Shown here: piece after piece, positions 1-13,200 of the stretch
How positions within the stretch are numbered: the first letter of the stretch is position 1
Layout of the letters: every line of letters begins with the position of its first letter
Source: Siphonodentalium dalli
Lineage: Eukaryota > Mollusca > Scaphopoda > Gadilida > Siphonodentaliidae
Direction: 5' to 3'
Assembly (NCBI GenBank): GCA_032622095.1
Contig: CP136066.1
Span: 95,069,319 to 95,133,318 of the forward strand
Length of the DNA: 64,000 bases
The notes under the pieces: model-generated
Told to the model about the DNA's origin: nothing
The model's input: the letters and a program-made list of their open reading frames with translations, nothing else
Databases searched by the model: none
Position numbers and translations under genes: made by a program

Positions 1-340
1 GGAATCAGGTCAAATGTGTGCACTGACTCCACTGAGCCATCTGTTGTGATGTCATCAGCATGGAATTTTCCATGATTTGCCATGTGATTGACAGGTGTCA
101 GGGATTTGGGAATGAACACCTGAGCTGTGATTCTATGAGTGGAGCTTTGAGGTCATGAACTGATTTCAGAACAGGGTCAACATGTTACTCAAATGTGCTG
201 AGTTGAAACTAAATGAAAATATTTTATATTAAACCTGGTCTTAAGTTCTCTAATAATAAATACCTGTGTTTTCATGTTTTAGCCAATTATTTGTATAAAT
301 AAAACATGATGAAGGCCACATGAGGGGATATGGTTACTTT
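1..340. other. Intronic AT-rich sequence, nothing recognised
   Basis: This is the start of the window, inside an MCC intron if the first visible exon at 1214 is correct. I see no splice-flanked open frame, RNA gene or repeat shared with the rest of the window. Confidence 0.4.
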
Positions 341-870
341 TTAGCTCGACTTTACTTTGTAAAGTTTGAGCTATTGCCATGGGTTGGTATCTGTCGTCTG
401 TGTGTGTGTGTGCGTCTGTCAACAATTTCATTTAGCATGGGCTACAGGTCATACCTTTGGTTGCATCATTATGAAATTTGACATAGATGTTGACATTGAC
501 ATGTAGATGGGAATGATTCATTTTTGGGTCATTTGGCAAAAAAACATGGCCGCCAGTGACAATCTTGGCTTTCAAAATTCAATCTATTAGCACTTATTAG
601 CTACAGACCGGAGTGTTCGTCTGATCATCATGAAATTTGTCGCACTTGTTAATATTGACATGTAGATGGGAACGAGTCTTTTTGGGGTCATTCGGTCATA
701 AAACATGGGCGCCGGCTAGCCATCTTGGATTTTACTCTTTGCATGACTAAATCCTTTGGAACGGGCTACAAGTTGTACTTTTGGTTGGATCATCATGAAA
801 TTTGTCATCTCTGTTGACATTGACATGTAGATGGGAATGAGTCATTTTGGGGTAATTTTTATTAAGAAGT
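341..870 (+). repeat. Interspersed repeat, AGCTC-hairpin family
   Basis: It starts with a short hairpin (AGCTCGACTTT, loop, AAAGTTTGAGCT) followed by a GT/CGTCTGTC tract. It then has internally repeated blocks reading roughly 'acatggccgccagyrgccatcttgg' and 'catgaaatttg...tgacatgtagatggga'. The same blocks recur on + at 21056-23220 and inverted at 41450-41720. No coding capacity is seen. The class of the element is unknown; the right edge is approximate. Confidence 0.6.
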
Positions 871-1213
871 CTAGAAATCAAAGCCACTTGTTACAGTTGT
901 AATATGTACTATTAAAAAAGGGTCTGTGCCTCCATAAATCTGATATATATGCCAGAGAGTAATCATAAGGTTACAGATACAATTTTGGAGGAAGTGCATT
1001 GTGCTGTTCCAATATAATTATAGATCTGTTCTGTGTCAATATTCAAACCCATGTTCAGGCTGATACACCATTCCGATCGATACATGACCAATGAAATAAC
1101 AAAATCTTATTTCATTGTACATACAACGATTTCGGTAATTTTCCGCTATTTTATAGGCAATCATATATCAATAAACATAATTATGTCATGAATATGCTCA
1201 CATTCTTCTTCAG

Positions 1214-1299
1214 CTCAAAGATACGCAAGGAAAACTCCAAGGTGCTGAAAATTCTAGTCCAGTGAACAGTAGAACATCTACTCCCACTAAAACACAAAG
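1214..1299 (+). CDS. MCC: MCC exon 1 of the window (internal exon)
   Basis: The acceptor TTCTTCTTCAG ends at 1213 and the donor GTGAGT begins at 1300. The 86 nt start in phase 0 and end with two bases of an Arg codon finished by the next exon. The 28 residues begin LKDTQGKLQG and become Ser/Thr/Pro-rich (STPTKTQR), which suits a linker between coiled coils. I cannot align it confidently to vertebrate MCC. The call rests on splice sites and matching phase. Confidence 0.6.
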
Positions 1300-4200
1300 G
1301 TGAGTGACTCCATTTACAAGACATCTGGGCAGAAATAATCTCCTTTCTCAGCAAAATTAGGTTGCCAGTACTAAATGCCAATTATTTACTCTTTCTTTAC
1401 TAAATACTCATCAATGTACCTTAAGTTCTGATAATGATACCCAAACTTTTCAAAGAAAAATTAGGGGTAAACTGGATTGATTTTGTCTGTCTCTCTCTCC
1501 GAAAGTCCGTCCGTCTGTCAGTCCTGACATTTATCTCAGCCATGGGTTATCAGATCTGAATGAAATTATGGTATGGATATTCCCCATCATGACTGTTTTC
1601 AAAAGATGGGCTAACGACATTCAGGGGTTCCATTTTAGAGTTATCCATCTTTGATTATCTGGAAATCTTGTATTTATTTCTGTCCCTGCTGATATCTCAG
1701 CCATGGATTATCTAATCTGAATGATATTTGGTATGGCTGTTTTCTATCATGACTTTCCAAAGAGGGACCAATGATGTGGTTCACATTTTACATTCTAGCA
1801 TTATCGTTCTTTATCTATCTTCTGTAAATTTGGGGTTATTTTTATATCTTATCTCAACCATGGATTATCGGATACGAATGAAATTTGGCATGGATGTTCG
1901 TCATCAGTGCTTTCAAAACAGGGCACTGTGACATCATTTGCATTTTATGTTCAAAAGCTCTTCTTTGTTTTCCTTGAAATAATTGTGTTTTGACCATCAG
2001 CCATTTGTTATAAGATCTCATTGCGATTTTGTATGGATATTTTACCATCACAAGTCTTTTGAATGAAGTTTTTGGGTTATTCGCATGACAGCACCCAATG
2101 TGCAACCTCTTATTTAGTTGATCTTACTATCTGAACTAAAAAAAATTACATTTTGCTCTATGGTAATCTGTCTATATAAAAGTCAAGTGTTTGTCTCTCT
2201 GTGTGTGCATCTGTGTATGTATATGGGCGTTTATCTGTCACGCTTTTGGCGTGTCTATAATATCTCTCACTTACATCCGATTGGTCTAAAATTTTGAACA
2301 TGTCCACATGAATGTCTCAGAATACGACATGCAAAATTAATTACAGGCTGATCAATTAAAGATTGTCTGAGATATAGCACACTTTCTAAGGGTCATAAAG
2401 CGACATGTTTTAATGAAAATGAAAAGCGCGGTATAATAAATTTAAGAGTTATGCCATTTGGATTGATAGCGATGCAATCCGTAAATTTTTGACGGGCTAT
2501 CTCCTAGTTTGTAAATAAAGCTAGAGATGATGTGGATACATCCTGCAGTATTGCTTATTAAATAGAACAACCATTCTGATGACAAACAGAATTCTTCAGC
2601 GCCAACTGATGAAGCCATCAAACAAGTTTGTTTTAATTCATTCTTCGACATTTGTATATAGTACTTAAAATATCTCTAGTACATGTAACAATCACATTTT
2701 GACAAAATAAGTTTTGCAGTTGAGGCATTGAGCACATGTAATTCTACGTACGACATGCCTACACCAATTGGTTGGTGTTGGTATGGATATTCACAAGGAT
2801 GTCTGGTAAATACGGAACCATACAACTTCATAGACATGTATAATGAGACTACTAACAATGACAAAGACGCCACTGACCAGGACACTTACATTGATAACAA
2901 CTCCATTGGCATTTCGATTTATTAAACCAACATATGCAATGAATAATTTCATAAAATTGCAACCCATAGCTGGAAAAATCACTCTTAAAATGGATCGGCA
3001 TTGAGTGAGTTAACTTTAGGCTGGTAACCATGGGAACTACTGATCCAATAAACAGGGGGTGTAAAACAGATCATCTGGAATATGAATATAAATATAAAGT
3101 TTGTTTTCATTTTCAGATCTGGTTCTAATTCAGATAACTCATTTCCAATCGCAAAAGTTGCTGAACTTAAAAAGTTGAAAACTTATGCATCCGAAACTTC
3201 AGTTCATGGTGCTGAGATCTCCAGTGTTGGGGTATGTACTCATAGAAGCAAATTAAATTTTTGAGACAGTGCAAATTTGTTTGGGATTGGGTGGGATTCG
3301 AACCCCGGCCCATGACGGCTCAAAGTCCGACATCAATACCACACGGCCACCGAAGCTTCGGTGGCCTTGTGGTATTGACTTCGGACTTTGCGTCGCAAGG
3401 CGCGCTCACCGTCATTGGCCGGGTTCGAATCCCACCCAATCCCAAAAAAATTTGCACTGTCTCAAAAATTTAATTTGCTTCTAAAAATAGGTGCCTTGTG
3501 TGTTGTATAGTCTCAGACATGTTCAAAGAGCAATGCTCTCATGTTTCGGAGGCGTAAATATAACATGCTACTGTGCCATATCTCCTATATATATGTACTC
3601 ATAGTTCACATGGTATTGAAGTTTATTGAACCACTGATCAATGTTAGCTTTTATTGGTCAGAAGGTTGTCTTGTGTTTGTTTTGAAGAGTACTTCAGAAC
3701 AAGGCTGCAAATAGTGTGTTAGTCATTTGCAGGATGAGGTCCCCAGAGAGTGAATTTAGTGACGGTATCCCGCACAGTGGGCTAGCATCACCAAATTCAC
3801 TCTCTGGGGACCTCATTCTGCTTAGGCCTCAACTGTTATGGGAGACCTAGGATCAGATTGAAGTTCGCAGATGATGTTGGTGATGTTCACCCATCAGTCA
3901 CCTCGATTATGCTTTTTATCTACTGTAAATTAGAGGATATAGAAACTGAAGAGAAGAGAAAAAGTAACTAAAATCAATGTTAACTTGAGACTATAGATAC
4001 TTTCCAGAAGATGAGGCCTAAGCAGAATGAGGTCCCCAGAGGGGATAGCATCACTAAATTCACCCTCTGTGAAGGACCGACACTATTTGCAGACTTGCTT
4101 CAGAAACAGGACCATATGATTATTATCTATGGGTAAATAATAATGGATAAGTTTGGGAATGACAATTGAAGCCTGTGCCTCGATGTTATCGTATGGTATA

Positions 4201-7200
4201 AGTAGCTAAATTGTTTTCAGCGCTGTTGTGCAACAAGGAAATGATGTGGAATTTTCTCAAAAAAGTGTACCTGCTCAAAAATTTTAACAACATGATATTG
4301 TAGATTATTTGTGACATCACACATCATCATCATCATTTAATTAGGAACGAGTCTGACTCACTCTTAGTTCCCGTATTTACATGAATATTCAACTTTTTTG
4401 TTGTCACATACATAAGTTACCTACACAATTTCTGGCCATTGTTGTCATTTTGGGAGGGGATACTGTACAACAACCTTCTCCTGTGTTATGGTCATTAATA
4501 AATAACACATGCATGCTTGGTTTCAAGATACAGATACAAGATACAAGTCAAATGATCTCCCTTGAACTCACTATACAAAACCCTCATGTTCTGTCCGATT
4601 GCTAACCATGACAGAACTTTTTTCAGTTTATAGGCACCTTATGACCTAATAGAAACGATGCCGATGTAAGATATATTGGAAAATAAAGAAAAGTTATAGC
4701 GATTTTGAAATTTAATCTTGGAAGTGCAGTCAACAGTTTCCAGGGGCGAGAAATCATGCTCTTTTCCGTTGGAGTACCATACGGAGTCGACCCACACCAG
4801 ATATTAAAAAACATGCTTCGTATTTAAACATCCCATTTTGTAAACTATAGTATTTTTAATAAAATAATCAGACCATCAAAGCAGTACTCCCATACATAAC
4901 ATAGGCTACACTGACAGTGATAGCCCTCAGATGCTTACAATACTATGTTTGAGCCCTCCTACAAACCCCTCAATTCATATATAGCTGCCTTACGTCTTGA
5001 GCGGGGTCATTAACCCTTTGAGTGCCAGGGGCCGATCTGATCGGCCCTAAACCTACACAATAAGTCTGTTAAAGAATATAAGAATAAATTATTAAAATTG
5101 TAAAAAAAATTGTAAAAAAAAACAAATTGTTAGGCCAATGCATTCTCTTATATATGCGAGGCGACCTATGGTCGACTCGCATATATAAGAGAATGCATTG
5201 GCACAGGGTATATGGGTTGATACAAAAATCGACCTGGCACTCAAAGGGTTAAGACAGACCAGATCTCAGACTTATTTTCTATCTTGTGTTGCTTTCAAAC
5301 ATAAAAGTCGCAGAGCATCTAGTTAAAAGTCTCCAAGAATGCTCTAACATGGCCTAGATAGTTCAGGCGTTATACAAGTGAGGGAATGAAACCTCTGACA
5401 ATAAAGTTTGAACCAAGCTCGGTACTTATATCTCAATCGGGGTCGTTAACCATTTCTGTACTAAATACAGATGAGTAGTTCCCTTAGGAAATGTTCAGAT
5501 AATAAGTTCAACAAACGACCATGTTGAACTAATTATCTGAACATTTCCAACCAATGAATAGGAATCCTTCTGCACTTTTATTGTCTTTTTTGTTGTTGTC
5601 TGCTTTTATTGTACGCCTGTTCTTTAAAAAAACAGTGTCTCAGACCAAGTAATTTTCAAGCGATCTATGACCGTTTGTTGAATATTTCAGAACATTTCCC
5701 GCCATTGAAAACTATATAGAAATCCTACACAACTTTTATAGTAATCATCTTGCACTTGTATTATCTGTTTTGTCTGTAGGCCGACTGCTCATTTCCCTTA
5801 ACACTCCTCCAAATAATAATAGACCATTCCAATATATACTATTATAACTGGGCGGGAGAACCCATTTGGTATAAAATGGGATAAGAGAAACCGGATCTCT
5901 ATTTCATACAGTAATGCCCTAAATAATGGACTCCTTAACCACAGCAGAATTATGGGTAATTTTTCAGGAATTAGTCGGACATATGGCTTGTTGCCATTCA
6001 TCGGAAAGCTCTCAGTGAGAGCTTTCCAATGAATGGCAACAAGCCATATTTCCCATCTAAATCCCGAAAAATTACCCATAATTCTGCTGTGGTTAAGGAG
6101 TCGTTTATAGGGCATTACTGTAGTTTGTTTTCTGTTTTTTTACAGCTTTCAAATACAAAAGTGACAGAACATCTAGTTAATAGTCTCCAAGAATGCTCTA
6201 ACATGCACGAGATAGTTCAGGCATTATACAAGTGCGGGAATGAAACCTCTGACAATAAAGTGAGGGAATTCGAAATCGAAAAGGAAAGACTTAATAGTCG
6301 TGTAGACCATTTTAAGTCACAGCTCGATGTCTTGAACCTAACGCTGGAGGAGAGCAAGGCTCAGTGTGACAGACTGAGTGTGCTTATCGGGAAATACGAG
6401 TCGAATAATACTGCCTTACAAATGGCCGTCAGCTATTCTGACCAGGCTATCGAGGCTTATGACATTCTTGTTGCACTATTGGAGAGCGAGCTGGCTGTGG
6501 TATTAGGAAACTGCAGAGCATCTGGTCTTGGAAGTATAGGTAAGATGATGTTTCATTCGAATCTATCTGAGGTATTGTTAACTTTCACAAGCCCACAGTC
6601 CCAACATTTGAATCACAATGAAAAACAACATCACCCTCTGCTCTTAAAGGTACTCAATCCGATTCGACGGTCCCCATATCATCAGATTCCAACAACATTT
6701 GTTTAAATGCCGCTTCAGTTATCAGAATCGATTAATTGCCCAAAAATAATGCTAACCACAGTCAACTATTGTATAAAATTGCCCAAAACCTGTTATGAAC
6801 GTTTTGTTCAACTGACACAAAAAGCCACTGGATTTTAGAGTTATCGATCTTCATTCACTATCTGGTCAGATAAGTTCTTCTCGTTGACAGTTTACTGGGC
6901 CACTTGAAATAAAAATAATAGATTTCAAACATCGATATTTGATCACTCCTAGCTTTGATTGGTGGGTTCCTCGACTCAAAGCAAATATTTTTTACCTCCG
7001 AAGCCAAGGAAATAGTAATTTTCGAGCGTTAATTCGGATTGAGTACCTTTAACTGCAGAAAAACTTGTCAAATATTCAGAATTTTTGTTTCGTATTTTTT
7101 TTTTTTTTAATAAATTATATTTAATTTTGGATCAAAGCATTGTGAGACATATTACGAAAGCAGAACATTTCAAATAAATAACAACATTAAGATTGTATTT

Positions 7201-10200
7201 GATCTAATATAAGATGTTAAAGGTACTCAATCCTGTAAATAGGGAAAGGACCATGCATCGGCATTACTACATTTATGGCATGGATAGGTAGGACATACAG
7301 TCATCTAGTTCCTGCTTAGCATTTGCACTTAAAGGTACTCAATCCGATCAGAGGGTCCAATATTACTATTTCTTTGGCTTCGGGGGTAAAAAATATATGA
7401 TTTGAGTCGAGGAACCCACACATCAAAGCTCAGAGTGATCTGATATCGATTTTTGAAATTCGTTAATTTCTCGAGATCTGGGACACTAATTTAGTCTGCC
7501 TCTTGGTCAAACAGACAAATTGCGGGTGTAAGATGGATAACTCTAAAATCAAGTGGTTAGTTATTAACAATAATAACCACTTGATTTTAGAGTTATCCAT
7601 CTTACTCTGATCGGATTAGTACCTTTAATTTTCTCGACGAATTAATGTAACATATTTATTAAACAATGGTTTTAACACCCCAAATGTCGTTATTGGGGAA
7701 CTTTCAATAATGAATATAAGTTTAATTTATCTTTATCTCTATATATGTTCTTCTTAATGGTGCTGTTTTGCAGACTTTTATATGTTTTGCACATTTTCCC
7801 ACTGCGAGTGCCTTGTGTCCCCTTAAAACAAGAGATGTTAATATCATGAAATGACTGACTGGAAGAAAGTGTTTACACTTCGGGTTTTAGGAACCATTCT
7901 GGGTTCAATCAAGTGGTTATTATTGTTAATAGTAAGCACTTGATTTTAGAGTTATCCATCTTACACCCGCAATTTGTCTGTTTTGATTACGTGGTTTTGC
8001 TAACTATTGGGACAGATCTCCGAAAATTAATAGATTTAAAAAATCGATATCTAATCACTCTGAGCTTTGATGGGTGGGTTCCTCGACTCGAATCAAATAT
8101 TTTTTACCCCCAAAGCCAAAGAAATAGTAATATAGGACCCTCTGATCGGATTGAGTACCTTTAATATTAAGTAAGGGTCAGGTACACAACCAAGATTGAA
8201 CATTTTAACCTGTCACTCAAAACTAACTATGCTGAAAATCAATATAGACGACAAGCCGTTATGAGGAACCAGAATTATTTAACTACTCGCGAACAGGTAT
8301 GAACAATTGAATATGTTATACATCGCATTTTGTGGTTATGTTTACACAAACACACAAAAATAAATAAACTACACTTTCTTGTTTGGATTGATCATCAGTA
8401 AATTAATTAGAACTTCCAACATTTAGATCTGAGCCATCTATTTCGTGTAAGGATGACCGATTAACGTCTCCTGTATCAAATCAAATCATTTTCGATTTTG
8501 GTTCATCAAATTTTCGATTTGATTCCCAGTATATGAACTCCACTATATTCTTGAAGGATTTATCGTCTACTAAAGCTTGAAAGCCTAAAAATAAAAGACC
8601 ATAATTATGATAACAGAATTTCATCATAGATTGGAATCATCTGCGACATTTCCGCATCAAAGTGCACATACAACCTTTTAATTTGATGTCAAACACAGTC
8701 ATAGACTCAAAATCACTTGTGATGACCTTTTAGAAAGTCAAAGCACTATTCATGATCACACGATAATAATCTCTCGGCCAAATGAGCTCTTAAACCAATT
8801 GTGCTCGAATATCCAACGGTTAATTCAAACTATTTGGGACATAACATCGCATGTTCCCACACAAGTGCTGCATTTATATCACCAATAACATACAGTAATG
8901 CCCTAATTAATTGACTCCTTAACCACAGCAGAATTATGGGTAACTTTTCAGGATTTAGTCGGAAACATGGCTTGTTGCCATTCATCGGTAAGCTCTCGGG
9001 GAGAGCTTTCCGATGAATGGCAACAAGCCATGTTTACAACTAAATCCTGAAAAGTTACCCATAATTCTGCTGTGGTTAAGGAGTCAATTAATTAGGGCAT
9101 AACTGTACTTCAGAAGACTCACATATGAGTGAGACATTATTATCACGGACCATATCAACCATTCTTACTGTGTCCTATGGCGCATTGCCCACATGCATAA
9201 AGCATTTGGCTGAATCGCGTCAAATCGCGATTCTATTTCCAAATCGAATCGGAAAAATAATGCCCAAATCGCAGGCCCTTAGTTATCCTCGAGTTTAGTA
9301 TGAATTGCTGTATCATACGATCAGTGCGATAAATTCTTTCACAATTTGGCAATTAAATGTATTAAATTACTATGGGTATGCCCATCCTATTATGTCACAT
9401 AGGGGTATGCACGAGCTGACAGCCCAGCACTTGTGTATGACTATTCCATACAATATAAATGCTTCTACTTAATTTTCTTTCCTCGTTCCTATTCAACTCA
9501 TTAACTGCAATGCATAACGATCTTCCAAATTATCCCCTCTCCATGTTGAGCTAATTGTTATAGACACTTTCATTGATGCAGCATACTCAAAGTTTAATCC
9601 TTTACCCAACAGAAGGGCCCTGTGCCAATGCATTCTCTTATATATGCGAGTCGACCATAGGTCGCCTCGCATATATAAGAGAATGCATTGGCTTAACACA
9701 TTAAAATTATAAAATTGTTAAAGAATGTAAGAAAAAATGGTAAAAAGTGCTTTTTTAGGCCAATGCATTCTCTTATATATGCGAGGCGACCTATGGTCGA
9801 CTCGCGACCTATGGTCGACTCGCATATATAAGAGAATGCATTGGCACAGGGCATAACTGTAACCATCACAATGTGGTCAATGAGCCGGTTCCAATGATAT
9901 CCATATTTGTATGGTTCTATTGAGACAGACCGAAGATATTTTAGGCTGTTGAAGCTTTATTTGGCCGGTTTTGGCCGGTATGTTTGGTAAAGGGTTAAGC
10001 CAAATTTTAACATTCAGCAATTTTTTTTATCATTTTAATAAAAGCATTTTAAGAATTAAATACATGGATCCTTAGGATATTTCTGCTTGTGAGTGTAATT
10101 TCTTCGCCTAATTGCAGCTGGGGATTCAGGTTACTCTGAGGAGCAGGATATCAACACAATACTCCAGAGGGCGCTGCACAATCGAAGAAAGGGAGAAAAT

Positions 10201-13200
10201 CTTGCTAAACACCTGCTTCTAAAGCTTGATAGAACCAGCCAGAGTGCATCGCCAAATCCTCCGTGGGAAGATGTGTCATCCGCCAGCAGAACAACTAGGT
10301 AAGAGTCTTACCTAATAATTACATCCAATTCATTCAGTGCGGGCAGGTTGGTTTTATTTAAATTTTTTATTTTTTATTTCCCTGATACCATCTAATGCCT
10401 ACATTGCTTCATGTCGGCAATATTGTATTGTCTGTAAACATCTATTTCCAAGGAAACTTCATTTGTTAATCCATCCAAAAAAAAGTAGACATGGGCATGG
10501 AGCCCAAACATTGTCTCAAAGTTCTATTTAAAAAAAAAATTGCATTGGTATAAGCATGATTAGCATATTATGTAGCCTATTAATTTGTATCCATTTGTTT
10601 TTCCTGTTCAATAATATTGATTGATCAATAAAAAATATTAAAACTCGGAACTGGAACATTTCATTTAATATAAAAATAGTTGATCATTATAAAAGTTGGT
10701 AAAAGTTACTTTTGAAAAACAAAAGCTTGAAATAGAAAAGGTTCAAAGGGGCATTGTTTCATGCATGTGGATCTATACACTGTTTAAATCATCCTGTACT
10801 GTAGCACGTTTTCAGTTACAAATAGGTCCGCATCTAGGATTCAATCTCTCACTTTACCAACCACTCGACCAACCAAGATATTTACTTTAAATATATTGAT
10901 TTTCGGCAGTCAACGAGCCTAACTTATGGTCTAACCATGACTAAAATACAGTTGCATAAAATAAGCAAACATAGATGGAAAACAATGCTCAAAATTACAA
11001 TGAAAAAAGATGTTCCAATTTATTAGGTATTGTGTTGAATATTTTCGTTGTATGCTTATAACGTGAGTTTTGATATTTTTTTTTTGCAATGTCAATAAAA
11101 ACGTTCAACGTGGTGGTTGAAATCCAATGTGGCGGGGCCCGAGAAACAAAACACTTTTTTTATTTGGTCAAAGGCAACAACAATCTAATTAGTTGGTTGA
11201 TGATTCTGCCGATAACTCTTTTATGAAAAATGCAGAAAAAAACAATTTCCCATAGAATTCGTAGATGTCATCTATTTCATTTTGTTTCAGGCTATATGAA
11301 TTCGAATAAAAAAAAACTTGCTAACCCTTTCGATACTACATGGATTCTCCCATTGAGTTATAAAAGTCTATATTGTATGGTATATTGTTCATTTAGAAGG
11401 GTCTTTAGGTAATAAAAGCAGACAACAAACAGATAATACAAGAGCAGAATGATTCTTATTCATTGGTGGGAAATGTTCAGATAATAAGTTCAACAATAGA
11501 CCTATGCCATTGTACCTCAGCTCATGATCAATTGATGATGTATTTCAACTTTTTTTCATACATTTCAGCACCACCAGTTCTACAGGTAGTTCTTGTGACA
11601 CAGACTTCAGCAAACTAGACGAACAGAAACTAAGGGACTATATAAAACAACTGCGGAAAGATCGTTCATCTGTGAAAATGACCGTCATGGAGCTGGAAAG
11701 TGTACACATAGATCCGTTCGGAGATGACACAAAAATCAATCCAGATGCTCAGAGGCTGGATCTCGAAAATGCTGTATTAATGCAGGAACTCATGGCAATG
11801 AAGGTATAACTCACGGACATATCAGTTCAAATGTTATCCTCTCATGATCACTGTGTTAACCCTTTCTATACAAAATGGACTCTCCCAGTCAGTTAAAAAG
11901 TGTACATTGGAATAGTCAACTATTGATTTGGAGGGATGTTAAGGTGACAAAAGCAGACGACAGATCAATAAAAGTGCAGAAGGAGCCCTATTTATTGAGG
12001 GCAATTTTTAGATAATAAGCTCAACAAATGACCTATGGTCGTTTGTTATACCCCCACTTTCGAAGAAAATGGGGGGTATACTGGATTGACTGCATCCGTC
12101 ACGCTTTCTCCCTCCATTTGTCTGTCTGTCCGTCCGTCCGTCCGACCTCATAACTCGAACAACTATGAACCGATTTCAATATGCAATCTACTTAGGACTG
12201 CCTCTCCGCATGATGCTAATTGTGGTTCGGTCAGACTTTTTTTTTTAAAGTTACAACTCATTTTCGACTTATTTTGACTTAGAATATTCTGTCCTACATA
12301 ATAACTTTAACAAATATGAACCGATTTCAATAATTTTTGGTATACATGCTGCTCACAATACCCTCTCTACATGATGCGGTTAGGGATTGGCTCAGACTGT
12401 TTTTCGTAATATTACACTTCATTTTCGACTTATTTTGACTTAGAAAATTCTGTCCGACTTAATAACTTTAACAAATATGAACCAATTTGAATAATGTTTT
12501 CTGTACAAGCTTCTTGTGACACCATATCGATATCATTAGTCCAAATTTTTCTTTAAAGTTAAAAATCTTTTTTGTTGGGTTTACGGATAATGCGGGTTGA
12601 ATTTGCCATGGTGGGGGTATGCTAGCACTCGAGTGCACACCTCTTGTTGAACTTATTGTCTGAATATTTCCTATTGGATAACAACTACTCATCAATGATG
12701 CTTTAGTATAGAAAGAGTTAATGCAGGATCTCATGGCAATGTGTTTGTAAATAACAAAATATATTGTTAGCAATGAATTACTTTCACACTGGAACAAAGG
12801 GTAACAACTCTATTAATATAGCTCCCCCTGGCATTGAGGCCGTAACATCCCATCATATATCTGTTTGACACATATCTTGACTGTTCACAGCTTTGTGTCT
12901 AGGATCGTGCCCAATCTTCCATATTATTTGACGTAGACATGTTATATGTCCACGACACCGTAGATGATGACACCAGGTGTGAATGAAGAGCGGGAGACTG
13001 TGTGCTTGCGACATTGGGGTAGTTTCCCTTCCCGCCATTGAAATATCTGATGCTGCTGTATGTGTGTGATATTCCATGTATGTTTTGTTATTCAATAATA
13101 AAAAAAAAAACATAACTCATGGCAATGAAGATATAACTCCATAAAATATCAGTACATCTACATCTACAGTATACCCCATACCCTCAATGAACTGAGGATT

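Noticed and set aside
3245-3485. Two tRNA genes
   Set aside because: B boxes are good but there is no paired acceptor stem or convincing cloverleaf, and the arms are inverted copies with SINE-like flanks.
5292-5407. Alternative exon of MCC
   Set aside because: Two in-frame stops, lost acceptor and no donor.
6029-6145. ATG at 6029 as an MCC start codon
   Set aside because: It lies in the foldback MITE. The reading frame is kept by chance and a strong acceptor at 6145 explains the exon start.
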